Below, in pieces: positions 44,116-53,784 of a DNA stretch of 64,000 nt (its first letter is position 1; every line of letters begins with the position of its first letter). Source of the stretch: UBA2336 sp037443645. Its GTDB lineage: Bacteria > Bacteroidota > Bacteroidia > Cytophagales > Cyclobacteriaceae. The position numbers were made by a program, and so were the translations under genes. The stretch spans positions 1-64,000 of the forward strand of contig JBBINY010000004.1 of the NCBI GenBank assembly GCA_037443645.1, in the 5' to 3' direction. Below the pieces are notes generated by a model. The model was not told the origin of the DNA. It was given only the letters and a program-made list of their open reading frames with translations, and searched no databases.

Positions 44116-45072
44116 ATGGCATCCACGAAGTTCACATACAATCCTGCTACCTGCCGGTACGAGCCTGCAAAAATTTCTGTTGTTCAGATTCTTGGCTATG
44201 GGTTTTCACTGCTCATGGTTAGCGCCCTGTTGTTTGCCGGGCTGGCTTACCTTCAGGGACGTTTTTTTGTTACACCAGGAACGCTTGCCCTCCGGGCTGA
44301 AAACCAGGCCCTGCAAAAGCACTATACCCTACTCCGTTCACAACTTGTACAATTGGACGGCACACTTACACAGCTCAAGTACTCCACTGAATTGGTTGAA
44401 GCAAAACTCTTTGCCATCCCAAACACCACACCCTCTTCCGTATCCCCTTCCGTTATACCCGAAGGAACAAAGGAAGCACAGCACGTTGTGCAGGGCCTTC
44501 AAAACAAAGTTGCCGGGTCGTTGAACACAGCCGCACTAAACAATTACCAATACGCTTCATCGCTTACCCTTACAGCACACGACAAAGCCCTGATGGCAAA
44601 CTGGCCGTCAGGTCAACCCATAGCCAGTGAGTACCTGGCTGTTGCCTCCGGTTATGGCCAGCGCATTCACCCATTTCATAAAGGAATTTATTTTCATCAA
44701 GGGTTGGATTTTGCCGCTCCTCAGGGAACTCCCATTTTCGCCACAGGCCCTGGTAAGGTAATTGACATAGAGACGAGTAACCTGGAAGTGGGGTACGGAA
44801 ACTACGTTGAGGTTGACCACGGCAACGGGATAATAACCCGATATGCACACTTGCAAGGCATTGCCGTTAAGGCAGGGCAAGCCATTGTACTGGGCACAGT
44901 TATCGGTACAGTGGGCATGAGTGGCGGAGCCGCTGCACCACATCTTCATTACGAAATCATCAAAGATGGAGATCCCGTTAACCCTATGCTGTACATGATG
45001 CAGGGGCTTACCAGTACTGAATTTACGAGTCTAAAATCCCAATCCGAAAAAAGAAATCAGTCGCTAGATTAA
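44116..45072 (+). CDS. Membrane-anchored M23 (LytM) peptidase, first of a pair
   Basis: 318 residues. Short N-terminal motif KFTYNPATCRYEP, one TM helix (about 27-48), a helical linker, then the LytM domain. HPFHKGIYFHQGLDFAAPQGTPI supplies the first His and Asp zinc ligands, and HLHYEIIKDGDPVNP the last His. Predicted peptidoglycan endopeptidase or regulator facing the periplasm. The stop overlaps the ATG of a second, homologous gene (TAATG). Divergent from alaS. Confidence 0.9.
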   Translation: MASTKFTYNPATCRYEPAKISVVQILGYGFSLLMVSALLFAGLAYLQGRFFVTPGTLALRAENQALQKHYTLLRSQLVQLDGTLTQLKYSTELVEAKLFAIPNTTPSSVSPSVIPEGTKEAQHVVQGLQNKVAGSLNTAALNNYQYASSLTLTAHDKALMANWPSGQPIASEYLAVASGYGQRIHPFHKGIYFHQGLDFAAPQGTPIFATGPGKVIDIETSNLEVGYGNYVEVDHGNGIITRYAHLQGIAVKAGQAIVLGTVIGTVGMSGGAAAPHLHYEIIKDGDPVNPMLYMMQGLTSTEFTSLKSQSEKRNQSLD

Positions 45073-46037
45073 TGGCTTCACCCCGATATACCTATAACGC
45101 CCACACCTGCCAATATGAACCGGTTTACTTAACCGGAAAGAGGCTATTGAAAAAATCGGTTGTCTTTTTTGGTGGCTCATTTGCACTTGCTTCGCTGGCG
45201 TTTGTCTGGTTTATGAACCGATACAGCCCTATCGAAGAACAGTTGCTCCGCAAGAAAAACAAGGCTTTGCTTGCCCAATGGTTCGTGCTCGAAAGCCGGA
45301 TAGTACAACGCCAGAACACACTAAATACAGTGGCTGAACGGGATGACCACACATACCGGGTTATCCTTGATCTTCCGGCATTATCGGCAGATCAACGCAG
45401 GGCCGGTGTAGGTGGCGTGGAAACAAGGTATTCCGGAGAAGTCCTGAACTATCCGGTAATCCTGGAGAGCTACCGGAAACTTGAAAAGCTAAAGCATCAG
45501 GCTGAAGTTGAACGGCAGTCATACGAGCAACTGAATGAGACTGCCAACATTAAAAATACCATGTGGGCATCACGTCCGGCCATCCAGCCAATTGATAACC
45601 GGGAACTGACACGCCTGCATACCACTTTTGGATTACGGATGCATCCGATTTTTAAGGTATACATGGATCACAAAGGATTGGATTTCACAGCACCGAAGGG
45701 ATCACCAGTATATGCAACCGGTGACGGCCGGGTATCCATGGCTTACTTTTCGGGGTCATATGGAAATGTGATTTTTATTGACCACGGGTTTAACTACGAA
45801 ACCCGTTATGCCCATTTGTATAAGTTTAATGTCAGGCCCGGCCAGTTTGTAAAGCGGGGTGAACTGATTGGTTATGTTGGAAATACAGGTATCTCGGTTT
45901 CTCCACATCTGCACTATGAGATATTTTATAAAGGCCAGGCCGTAAACCCCATTTTTTACTTTCAACGCGACCTGAGCAACCTGGAGTACCGAAAGCTCAT
46001 CCAAACAGCCGGTAAATCTGATTCCTCCCTCGACTAA
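45072..46037 (+). CDS. Membrane-anchored M23 (LytM) peptidase, second of a pair
   Basis: 321 residues, same layout as its neighbour: RYTYNAHTCQYEP, TM helix (about 30-50), linker with charged helices, LytM domain with MDHKGLDFTAPKGSPV and SPHLHYEIFYKGQAVNP. All zinc ligands are present. The shared YxxxTCxYEP N-terminus shows tandem duplication, while the linker has diverged completely, suggesting two different partners or positions in cell-wall remodelling. Translationally coupled to the upstream gene. Confidence 0.9.
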   Translation: MASPRYTYNAHTCQYEPVYLTGKRLLKKSVVFFGGSFALASLAFVWFMNRYSPIEEQLLRKKNKALLAQWFVLESRIVQRQNTLNTVAERDDHTYRVILDLPALSADQRRAGVGGVETRYSGEVLNYPVILESYRKLEKLKHQAEVERQSYEQLNETANIKNTMWASRPAIQPIDNRELTRLHTTFGLRMHPIFKVYMDHKGLDFTAPKGSPVYATGDGRVSMAYFSGSYGNVIFIDHGFNYETRYAHLYKFNVRPGQFVKRGELIGYVGNTGISVSPHLHYEIFYKGQAVNPIFYFQRDLSNLEYRKLIQTAGKSDSSLD

Positions 46038-46076
46038 GTTTTACTCGCTTCAGGTAATTTTATTTCTTTGCACCCC

Positions 46077-47114
46077 ATGCGACTACTACCTGCCCTCCTT
46101 CTTATTTTTTCAGCCGCGCTCGGTCAAGTGCCGGCTGGTAAGGAAATTACAATCATTGGCGTAGGCGATATCATGATGGGCACCTCATACCCGGAACCAG
46201 TGCTTCCGCCAGGCAACGGCAAGCACCTCATGGAAGATGTTGAAGCCATCTTAAGAAATGCCGATGTAACCACCGGTAACCTGGAAGGCGTATTGCTGGA
46301 TGAGGGAGGCACCCCGAAAAGCTGCAGGGACCCTAACGTATGCTATGTATTTAAAAGCCCTGCCCGCTATGTTCAAAACCTGGTGAATGCCGGTTTTGAT
46401 GTGATGAGCCTGGCCAACAATCACGCAGGTGATTTTGGTGAAACCGGAAGAAAAAGCACAATGAAAACGCTGGAAGAAGCCGGTATACTGCATGCCGGTC
46501 AGCTTCAGCAAAAGTTTGTTACGTTCGAAAAAGAGGGTACCCGATTCGGATTTATTGCGTTTGCTCCCAACAGCAATTGCGTACCCCTGCTGGACATTGA
46601 AGGAGCCAAAGCCCTGGTTGCCAAGGTCGACTCGCTGGTCGACATCGTTATCGTTTCGTTTCACGGGGGTGCCGAAGGGCCACAACACCAGCAGGTAACA
46701 CGTAAAACCGAAATTTTTCACGGAGAAGACCGTGGCAACGTATGGGCATTTGCGCACGCTGTTATTGATGCCGGGGCCGATGTAGTTTTTGGGCACGGGC
46801 CACACGTAACCCGTGCAGTTGAAATATACAACAACCGGTTTATTGCCTATAGCCTGGGCAATTTTTGTACTTACGGAGGGATGAATGTCTCCGGTGTCAA
46901 CGGCCTCGCTCCTATCATAAAGGTGCATACTGATCACTCAGGTAAATTTCTGAAAGCCCATATCACATCGACTTACCAGCTTGCCCGCGATAAAGTGAGA
47001 ACTGATCCGGAAAAGCGGGCTCTTGCCAAAATTATTGAACTCACAAAAAAAGATTTCCCTGAATTGCCTTTGCACTTTGATGGAAATGGATTTATTACTT
47101 ACCTTGCTCAATAA
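46077..47114 (+). CDS. CapA-family (PgsA-type) metallophosphatase-like protein
   Basis: 345 residues from the ATG at 46077; a TTG at 46068 is in frame but less likely. The signal peptide ends near SAALGQ. CapA-family landmarks are IIGVGDIMMGTSYP, NLEGVLLDEGG, MSLANNHAGDFG, IVSFHGGAE, VVFGHGPHV and YSLGNFCTYGG. The family is related to metallophosphoesterases and is linked to capsule or poly-gamma-glutamate synthesis in some bacteria; here no capsule genes are adjacent and the role is open. The MerR gene starts one base after the stop. Confidence 0.88.
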   Translation: MRLLPALLLIFSAALGQVPAGKEITIIGVGDIMMGTSYPEPVLPPGNGKHLMEDVEAILRNADVTTGNLEGVLLDEGGTPKSCRDPNVCYVFKSPARYVQNLVNAGFDVMSLANNHAGDFGETGRKSTMKTLEEAGILHAGQLQQKFVTFEKEGTRFGFIAFAPNSNCVPLLDIEGAKALVAKVDSLVDIVIVSFHGGAEGPQHQQVTRKTEIFHGEDRGNVWAFAHAVIDAGADVVFGHGPHVTRAVEIYNNRFIAYSLGNFCTYGGMNVSGVNGLAPIIKVHTDHSGKFLKAHITSTYQLARDKVRTDPEKRALAKIIELTKKDFPELPLHFDGNGFITYLAQ

Positions 47115-47115
47115 G

Positions 47116-47457
47116 ATGGCGTACAAAGAAAAAGAAATCGAAAAGCTCTACTACTCCATCGGAGAAGTAGCCGAAATCTTCAATGTTGCTCCCTCACTGA
47201 TCCGTTTCTGGGAATCCGAGTTCGATATCATTAAACCTAAAAAGAACCGCAAGGGAAACCGCCAGTTCACCAAAGAAGATATTGACAGCGTACGTACCAT
47301 CTACCACCTTGTAAAAGAGAAAGGATTCACGTTACAGGGTGCCAAGGAAATGCTTCGAAACAATTCGTTTGACGTTAAGGACAAACTTGAGTTAATAGAC
47401 TCCCTGAAGTCGGTACGGAGGTTCCTCGTGGAGGTTCGTGACCGGCTGCCTGAATAG
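47116..47457 (+). CDS. MerR-family transcriptional regulator
   Basis: 113 residues from the ATG at 47116; a longer in-frame reading would overlap the CapA-like gene. The winged helix-turn-helix is YYSIGEVAEIFNVAPSLIRFWESEF, followed by NRQFTKEDIDSVRTIYHLVKEKGFTLQGAKEML, typical of MerR. The short C-terminus has no metal- or drug-binding domain. It is of the short Bacteroidota MerR type; regulated genes are unknown, perhaps the CapA/dprA neighbours. Confidence 0.9.
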   Translation: MAYKEKEIEKLYYSIGEVAEIFNVAPSLIRFWESEFDIIKPKKNRKGNRQFTKEDIDSVRTIYHLVKEKGFTLQGAKEMLRNNSFDVKDKLELIDSLKSVRRFLVEVRDRLPE

Positions 47458-47495
47458 GTTCATTCAGCCAGATTTTCCCTTTTTATACGCATTTA

Positions 47496-48602
47496 ATGGA
47501 TCAGGAACGACTTTCACTGCTGGCATTGCATTTTATACCCGGTGTTGGCGATTACCTGGTGCGTCAGCTAATCAGTTATTCAGGATCGGCCGAAAAAGTA
47601 TTTCAGTTACCAAAGGGAAAGCTCCTTAAAATCCCGGGGGTTGGACCCAAAACGGTTGAGGCTGTTCGAAACGGTAAACCAGTTGACCGTGCCGAGAAGG
47701 AAATCAGAAGGGCCGAAAAAGAAGGGGTACGAATCCTGTTTTATACCGACAAAGACTATCCATCAAGGCTAAAGCAAGTTCCTGATGCACCTTCCCTGCT
47801 CTACACCAAAGGCATGGTAACCTTTGAAAACGACAAAGTGGTTGGGATTGTCGGTACGCGGCAGGCCACCGCTTACGGAAAGGAGCGTGTTGATGAGCTG
47901 GTCTCTGCGCTTGTACCGCATCAGGCAGTGATTGTTAGCGGTCTTGCTTATGGCATTGACATCCATGCACACAAAGCCGCACTAACCTGTGGCCTGTCAA
48001 CACTGGCCGTTATGGGCAGCGGCATGGACATTATCTATCCCTCAGCGCATAAGGAAATTGCTAAAAAAATGCTGACTCATGGCGGCCTGGTCACTGAAAA
48101 TCCGTTTGGCACCAGGCCCGATGCACACAACTTTCCTCAACGCAACCGCATCATAGCCGGCTTGTGCGATGCCCTTGTGGTGGTAGAGGCTGCAGCCAAA
48201 GGAGGAGCGTTGATTACTGCCGAAATAGCCAACAGCTATAACCGCGATGTGTTTGCTTATCCGGGAAGCATTGGTGTTACCTATTCGGAAGGATGTAATA
48301 CCCTGATTAAGACCAACCGGGCCCATCTTTTAACTTCCATAAAAGACCTTGAATACATAATGAACTGGAGTGCCGCACAGCCTCCCAAAAGGAAGAAAAT
48401 TGCCTTGTCGCTTGATCACCTCGATGAACAGGAGAAAGTTGTTGTTAGCCAACTCCTGCAAAAGAGCCCCGATTCAGTGGATGTGTTAAGCTGGAAAACA
48501 AATCTGCCGGTGAGTCAACTGGCTTCGGTGCTGCTTACCCTTGAATTTAAAGGGTTTGTAAAATCGTTGCCGGGAAAACAGTATAAACTGATAACCGGAT
48601 GA
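47496..48602 (+). CDS. dprA: DNA-processing protein DprA
   Basis: 368 residues. The Rossmann-type DprA core carries VGIVGTRQATAYGKE, VIVSGLAYGIDIHAHKAAL, VMGSGMDIIYPSAHKEIA, NFPQRNRIIAGLCDALVVVEAA and GGALITAEIANSYNRDVFAYPG. A HhH segment (KIPGVGPKTVEAVRNG) lies at the N-terminus and a winged-helix DprA_WH-type domain at the C-terminus. It loads RecA on incoming single-stranded DNA during transformation. It ends one base before the convergent TPR gene. Confidence 0.95.
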   Translation: MDQERLSLLALHFIPGVGDYLVRQLISYSGSAEKVFQLPKGKLLKIPGVGPKTVEAVRNGKPVDRAEKEIRRAEKEGVRILFYTDKDYPSRLKQVPDAPSLLYTKGMVTFENDKVVGIVGTRQATAYGKERVDELVSALVPHQAVIVSGLAYGIDIHAHKAALTCGLSTLAVMGSGMDIIYPSAHKEIAKKMLTHGGLVTENPFGTRPDAHNFPQRNRIIAGLCDALVVVEAAAKGGALITAEIANSYNRDVFAYPGSIGVTYSEGCNTLIKTNRAHLLTSIKDLEYIMNWSAAQPPKRKKIALSLDHLDEQEKVVVSQLLQKSPDSVDVLSWKTNLPVSQLASVLLTLEFKGFVKSLPGKQYKLITG

Positions 48603-49226
48603 TTACTCGTGGGGATTTTTCTGGTTACACTTCTCCTTAATCAACTCATAGGCGTTAAGGTCTCCCAGTTCACCAGCCTTACTCAGATCAAGACAGCCAT
48701 TTTTCAGGTCGCCAAATTCAATGCGTAAAATTCCACGCATGTAGTAGGCATCAACGTTTTTAGAATTAATCTTTATGATTTTGGTGCAATCGTTAATGGC
48801 ATCCTGATAGGCCTGTAAAAACTGCTTTGCTTTTCCGCGGTTATAATAGGCCTCAATATAATTTTCGTTGATGGTGATGGCAGCTGTATAATCATCAATT
48901 GCACCGTAATAATCCTGCAGTTTCATTTTTACGTTGCCTCTCGCAAAAAAAGCCTCCGCAAACCGGGGGTTCTTTTCCACCGCCAGGTTATAGTCTTTCA
49001 TGGAACCATGCCGGTCATCAAACCTGTCTTTAATATTGCCGCGCAAATAGTAGGCAGCGGCATATTCAGGATCAACCTCAATGGCTTTATTCAGGTTCAG
49101 GAGCGATTCAACGTACTCACCTTTCTCATAAAGTTCCCTGCCCCGGCTTGTAAATTCCTTTGCAGTTTGTGCATACCCCCACGTTGCAGCCAGCAAAACC
49201 ATTCCTGCCAATACCCATGTTCTCAT
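48603..49226 (-). CDS. Exported tetratricopeptide-repeat protein
   Basis: 207 residues with a signal peptide (MRTWVLAGMVLLAATWGYAQ). Four or five TPR units fill the mature part (e.g. GRELYEKGEYVESLLNLNKA, YYLRGNIKDRFDDRHGSMKD, FFARGNVKMKLQDYYGAIDD, YYNRGKAKQFLQAYQDAIND). Predicted periplasmic scaffold for protein-protein contacts; no catalytic domain. Partner unknown. Confidence 0.85.
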   Translation of the reverse strand: MRTWVLAGMVLLAATWGYAQTAKEFTSRGRELYEKGEYVESLLNLNKAIEVDPEYAAAYYLRGNIKDRFDDRHGSMKDYNLAVEKNPRFAEAFFARGNVKMKLQDYYGAIDDYTAAITINENYIEAYYNRGKAKQFLQAYQDAINDCTKIIKINSKNVDAYYMRGILRIEFGDLKNGCLDLSKAGELGDLNAYELIKEKCNQKNPHE

Positions 49227-49295
49227 CGCCCTGTTACTGTTGTTGATTGCAAACTTAACGGATTGCCCAGGCAGAAACGTTGAAACGTAATATTT

Positions 49296-50147
49296 TCATC
49301 GGTTTGGGAAGATTTCAAGGGCTATACGCAAGGCTTTGTCAAAGGCTTCGCGGTTTAGTTGAGGCGTAGCCTTAACAGAATCTAAAAAGCCGATGATGGT
49401 TTCAGTCGCCAGGTTACCCACCAGTTCATCTTTGGCCATTGGGCACCCCCCAAAACCTTTAATTGCCCCTTCAAACCGCCTGCAACCTGCCTTCCAGGCG
49501 GCCTCAACTTTAGCCGTGGCGGTTTCAGGAGTGGAATGCAGGTGTACTCCTAGTTCGAGCCGCGGATGAGCTTGTGTAAGGTTACTGAACAAGTATGCAA
49601 TTTTTTCAGGATCAGCCACCCCAATGGTATCCGCAATCGATACGATGGTAATGCCAAGGGTTGTCAGGATGTCGGTAAAGCGGGCAACAACTTCGGCATC
49701 GTACAGATCGCCATACGGATTACCAAAACCCATGCTGATGTACACAACCTGCTGCTTGTTGTTACGGATACACAAATCCTGAATCTCACTAACAGCATTC
49801 AGCGCTTCGGAAATTGATTTGTTCGTGTTGCGCTGCTGGAAGGTTTCTGAAATGGAAAGCGGAAATCCCAAATAAGTTATGCCTGCATGCTGAACCGCCT
49901 CTTCGGCTCCGCGCTTATTGGCAACAATAGCCAGAAGTTTTGAGCGACTTTGTTCCCAGTTCAGTTGCGCAAGTACGTCAGCCGTATCGCGCATCTGCGG
50001 AATGGCTTTGGAAGAAACAAAGCTCCCAAAATCAATGGTATCGAATCCAACCTGCAACAACTGGTTAATATACCGGACTTTTTGTGCAGTAGGGATAAAG
50101 CCTTCAATACCCTGCATGGCATCGCGCGGACACTCAATGAGTTTCAT
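49296..50147 (-). CDS. Hydroxymethylglutaryl-CoA lyase
   Basis: 283 residues of the HMGL/DRE-TIM family. IECPRDAMQGIEGFIPT holds the catalytic Arg and the metal-ligand Asp (PRD), VHLHSTPETA the metal-ligand His residues, and GFGGCPMAKDELVGNLATE the signature with the catalytic Cys. It splits HMG-CoA to acetoacetate and acetyl-CoA in leucine degradation. No other leucine-catabolism gene is adjacent. Length is slightly below the usual 300 or so. Confidence 0.9.
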   Translation of the reverse strand: MKLIECPRDAMQGIEGFIPTAQKVRYINQLLQVGFDTIDFGSFVSSKAIPQMRDTADVLAQLNWEQSRSKLLAIVANKRGAEEAVQHAGITYLGFPLSISETFQQRNTNKSISEALNAVSEIQDLCIRNNKQQVVYISMGFGNPYGDLYDAEVVARFTDILTTLGITIVSIADTIGVADPEKIAYLFSNLTQAHPRLELGVHLHSTPETATAKVEAAWKAGCRRFEGAIKGFGGCPMAKDELVGNLATETIIGFLDSVKATPQLNREAFDKALRIALEIFPNR

Positions 50148-50292
50148 ATCCTAAAATAATGGTTAAATAAAATTCAGGTAACTCGCGGTTGAAGTAAATT
50201 TTCTACAATAGTCGGTTAAAAATGCGCTTCATCCGTAAATTGAAAAAGATTTAGAGATTTTTAGGATAAAATGCATCGAATAGAACCTTACT

Positions 50293-52068
50293 ATGCCGCT
50301 ACCGGAATTTTTTGGAATCTTAGGAACGAAACGAGCTGCACACCTGTTGCGGAGAGCCGCCTTTGGTGCCACCAAGGCGCAGATTGATGCGTTTGCCTCC
50401 CTGAACCCTGGCCAGGCCATTCAACAACTCTATCAGCAGCCGTTACCTGCCACACCCCCCCCGGTTGACCCCGATACCCTGCAGCCTTGGGTAATTACCG
50501 GGGTTACCGATCCCAACAAAATGGAATTTGAGTACCTCGAATTATTCAAGCGGTGGTCTATCGGCCAGATGATGAGTGCCGGAGTACCCCCTGCTTCGGC
50601 TTTGCCTTATTCGGCACGCGAAAAACTTGTTTTCTTTCTTCATACCCATTTCACGGCCATTGCCGAAAAAATAAACAGCAGCCGGGCGCTTTACTTCCAG
50701 ACTGAACTGTTCAGGTTGTATGCACTCGATGCCTTGGCGAGTCCGGTTGTACCCGCAGGCAAACTGAACTTCAAAGAACTGACAAAAAAAATAAGTGTTG
50801 ATAATGCCATGCTCCGTTTACTGGACGGCAACCTGAATGTGAACGGAAGCCCCAACGAAAACTATGCCCGCGAACTGCTGGAGCTTTACTCCATAGGAAG
50901 AGGCTTGGAAAACAGCTTGCCCCCGCCCACCGGGGCTGGCGATTACATTTATTTTAAAGAGCATGACGTTCAGCAGGCCGCACGCGTACTTTCCGGGTTT
51001 GACTTCGATAACTCTTTTTCGGTGATTGATCCAGATACCCTGCTTCCCCGTGGGCGGGTGCGCGGCTCCGTAAACAACGCCTCCAGCCACGATAATGGTA
51101 TTAAACAATTTTCTACAAGCTTTATAGATCCAAACACCGGACAGCCCTACATCATACAGCCCGATCCGCTGTTGGTCAACGGTTCACAGCCCACGCAAGC
51201 CAGCGCTCTGGATGAAATCAGCCAACTGATTGAAATGATCTATACACAGGAAGAAACCGCACGGCACATCTGCCGCAAGCTGTACCGCTTTTTTGTCTAT
51301 CATGAAATTACATCAGCTATTGACACCTCCATCATTTCAGTGATGGCCGATACATTCCGCTCAAACAATTTTAAAATTCAGCCGGTTATTGAGAACCTGC
51401 TGCGAAGTCAGCATTTTTATGAAGCTGCGGCCGGTGTTGCTGATGATAAGTTTGGCGGAATTATCAAATCACCGCTGGACCTGGTAACCGGTTCGCTGCG
51501 CTTTTTCGAAGTACCCGTGCCTGCTTTGGCCACCGATCCGCAAGGTTTTTATGCCACCACCGGTGAGATTAACAACCGGTTGGATAATCAGGGCATGAGC
51601 TATTACCAGCCGTTTGATGTTGCCGGTTATGACGCCTACCATCAGTTTCCGATTTATAACCGAAGCTGGATAACCGTGAATTACCTGGTTAACCGGTATG
51701 CCTTTATTCGAAGTTTAGTAGCAGAAATGGAACCGGGCATGTTAAAAGTTGATGTCTATGATTTTGTGCGCACAAACATCAATACCGCGTTAGCCGCCAA
51801 CGCACGTAACCTGGTTATTGAACTGGCGAAATACCTGCTGCCCGTAAGCGATAACCTGACCTTTGATACGGCCAATGATGATACCGCCACCATTACAGCC
51901 GAACGATTGAATTATTTCCTGGTGACGTTCCTTTCAGACATTGACCCCAACCCTGAAACCGCATGGACAAACCGCTGGACAAACCAGATCGGGATAGGCA
52001 CCATGACAAGCCAGCTCGAAAATTTATTCAACGCCATGTTACAGTCGCCCGAATACCAACTCCAGTAG
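50293..52068 (+). CDS. DUF1800 domain protein
   Basis: 591 residues with the DUF1800 features RAAHLLRRAAFGATKAQID near the N-terminus, REKLVFFLHTHFTA, NENYARELLELYSIG (the most conserved block), DVQQAARVLSGF and HICRKLYRFFVYHE. No clear signal peptide. DUF1800 genes regularly precede DUF1501 genes, as here (stop to next ATG 3 bp), and the pair is thought to be surface or export related, but activity is unknown. First gene of a four-gene run with a T9SS cargo, a beta-barrel and a lipoprotein-like protein. Confidence 0.9.
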   Translation: MPLPEFFGILGTKRAAHLLRRAAFGATKAQIDAFASLNPGQAIQQLYQQPLPATPPPVDPDTLQPWVITGVTDPNKMEFEYLELFKRWSIGQMMSAGVPPASALPYSAREKLVFFLHTHFTAIAEKINSSRALYFQTELFRLYALDALASPVVPAGKLNFKELTKKISVDNAMLRLLDGNLNVNGSPNENYARELLELYSIGRGLENSLPPPTGAGDYIYFKEHDVQQAARVLSGFDFDNSFSVIDPDTLLPRGRVRGSVNNASSHDNGIKQFSTSFIDPNTGQPYIIQPDPLLVNGSQPTQASALDEISQLIEMIYTQEETARHICRKLYRFFVYHEITSAIDTSIISVMADTFRSNNFKIQPVIENLLRSQHFYEAAAGVADDKFGGIIKSPLDLVTGSLRFFEVPVPALATDPQGFYATTGEINNRLDNQGMSYYQPFDVAGYDAYHQFPIYNRSWITVNYLVNRYAFIRSLVAEMEPGMLKVDVYDFVRTNINTALAANARNLVIELAKYLLPVSDNLTFDTANDDTATITAERLNYFLVTFLSDIDPNPETAWTNRWTNQIGIGTMTSQLENLFNAMLQSPEYQLQ

Positions 52069-52071
52069 CCT

Positions 52072-53781
52072 ATGAAACGAAGAGACTTTTTGAAGAAGAT
52101 GCCGGTTGCCGCTGGGTTGCCTTTTGCCATTAGCGGCATCCCCATGAAGGCTATGGCCTGGAACCCGCTGGCCATGTTGGCCCAGCAAAGTGATAATGAC
52201 CGCGTACTCATCATCCTGCAACTACACGGTGGTAACGATGGCTTAAATACCCTGATTCCCATTGAGCAATACGACCTGTATTACAACCGAAGGGCAAACA
52301 TTGCCATACCCAAACAAAACAGCCTGCGCAAAGCTATCCTGCTCGACAGTACCTTACCGGCAAACCAACAGGTGGGCTTGCATCCGGACATGCAAGCGGT
52401 AAAGGGAATGTACGATAACGGAAGGATGGCCTTTGTGCAAGGGGTTTCCTACAAGAACAACAATGGTTCGCATTTCAGAGGGAGGGACATCTGGTTTATG
52501 GGAGGAGGCTTTGATGATTACTACCCATCGGGCTGGCTGGGACGCTACCTGGCACAGGAGTATGCCGACCTGGGCGCTTACCCCGAAGACTTCCCCAATC
52601 CCGACATGCCCGATCCGCTGGGTATTGAAATGGGCAGCGATGTGTCGTTGATCTTTCATCAGCAAGGCAATATCCCAACCAGCATTTCGCTGAATGACCC
52701 GGCAAACTTCGCCCAGATGGTGGAAGAACTGGAAGGATTTCAGGATGTTGATATCGATCCCCGCGGCAAACCACCGGCATCGGTAGCCAATTCACCGTAC
52801 TGGCATGAAATGAACTGGATACTAGGCCTGGAGAAAAAAACCGATGACTATGCTCAGCGTCTGTACCAGGTTTACCTGGCCGGAGGAAATACTTCAGTAA
52901 CCTATCCGGAGATATATCCCTTTAACGCTCCGCGTGGCAGCAAGCGCAACCCGCTGAGCGCCCAGCTGAAATTGGTGGCCCGCCTGCTGGCCGGAGGGTG
53001 CAAAACAAAAGTGTTTATGGTAAAGATCGGGGGCTTTGATACCCATGCCGAGCAGGTAGAAAGCTATGACCCCACCATGGGCGCCCATGCCGCGCTGATG
53101 TATCACATCGCAGCCGCCATGAAAGCATTTCAGGACGACCTGAAAGTACGCGGGCTGGAAGAACGGGTGCTTACCGTTACAACCTCTGAGTTTGGAAGGC
53201 GCATACATTCCAACGGAAGCCATGGCACCGACCACGGAACCGGTGGCCCCATCCTGATCTTCGGGAAGCATGTAAAGCCCGGTGTAAACGGTGTTGTGCC
53301 CGACATGACCCAAGACAATGTGGAAATGCAATACGATTACCGGCAGGTATATGCCAATCTGTTAAAAGACTGGATGCTGGTAGATAAGAATAAAATCACT
53401 AATGATATTTTCTTCGGCAATTTTATTGATGGTGAAAACCCGGATGAGCCCGGAACCTTTTTTGAGCCCCTCACCCTTGCTTTGGATGTGATTACGGGAA
53501 CAGAGCCTTTCATTGCATCCCGCTTTGCGTTGAATGAATGTTACCCCAATCCGGCCCGCACGTCAACAACGTTTAGTTTCCGCATCAATGCAACCGCACA
53601 GGTGGCTATTGATTTATATGATCAGCGGGGCAACCGCCTGACCGAAATCATAAACCAGGTTTACGAACCGGGCGAACACCGGCATATCCGCGATGTTTCT
53701 GATTTACCCCCCGGATTGTATATTTTCAGGATGAAGACCGGTTCATTTGAAGCCGCCAAAAAACTTGTAATTATCCATTAA
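52072..53781 (+). CDS. DUF1501 protein with T9SS type A sorting domain
   Basis: 569 residues. The N-terminus MKRRDFLKKMPVAAG is a Tat-like leader (RRDFLKK). The DUF1501 region (related to sulfatase/alkaline phosphatase folds) has RVLIILQLHGGNDGLNTLIP, GRDIWFMGG, KIGGFDTHAEQ and TTSEFGRRIHSNGSHGTDHG. The last 80 or so residues (NECYPNPARTSTTFSF ... LPPGLYIFRMKTG ... KLVIIH) are a type A Por secretion sorting domain, so the protein should be moved to the cell surface by T9SS. A Tat leader with a T9SS tail is a combination worth noting. Confidence 0.9.
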   Translation: MKRRDFLKKMPVAAGLPFAISGIPMKAMAWNPLAMLAQQSDNDRVLIILQLHGGNDGLNTLIPIEQYDLYYNRRANIAIPKQNSLRKAILLDSTLPANQQVGLHPDMQAVKGMYDNGRMAFVQGVSYKNNNGSHFRGRDIWFMGGGFDDYYPSGWLGRYLAQEYADLGAYPEDFPNPDMPDPLGIEMGSDVSLIFHQQGNIPTSISLNDPANFAQMVEELEGFQDVDIDPRGKPPASVANSPYWHEMNWILGLEKKTDDYAQRLYQVYLAGGNTSVTYPEIYPFNAPRGSKRNPLSAQLKLVARLLAGGCKTKVFMVKIGGFDTHAEQVESYDPTMGAHAALMYHIAAAMKAFQDDLKVRGLEERVLTVTTSEFGRRIHSNGSHGTDHGTGGPILIFGKHVKPGVNGVVPDMTQDNVEMQYDYRQVYANLLKDWMLVDKNKITNDIFFGNFIDGENPDEPGTFFEPLTLALDVITGTEPFIASRFALNECYPNPARTSTTFSFRINATAQVAIDLYDQRGNRLTEIINQVYEPGEHRHIRDVSDLPPGLYIFRMKTGSFEAAKKLVIIH

Positions 53782-53784
53782 CGT

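Noticed and set aside
46251..46937. 228-codon open stretch on the minus strand
   Set aside because: Antisense to the CapA-like gene; composition and motifs support only the plus strand.
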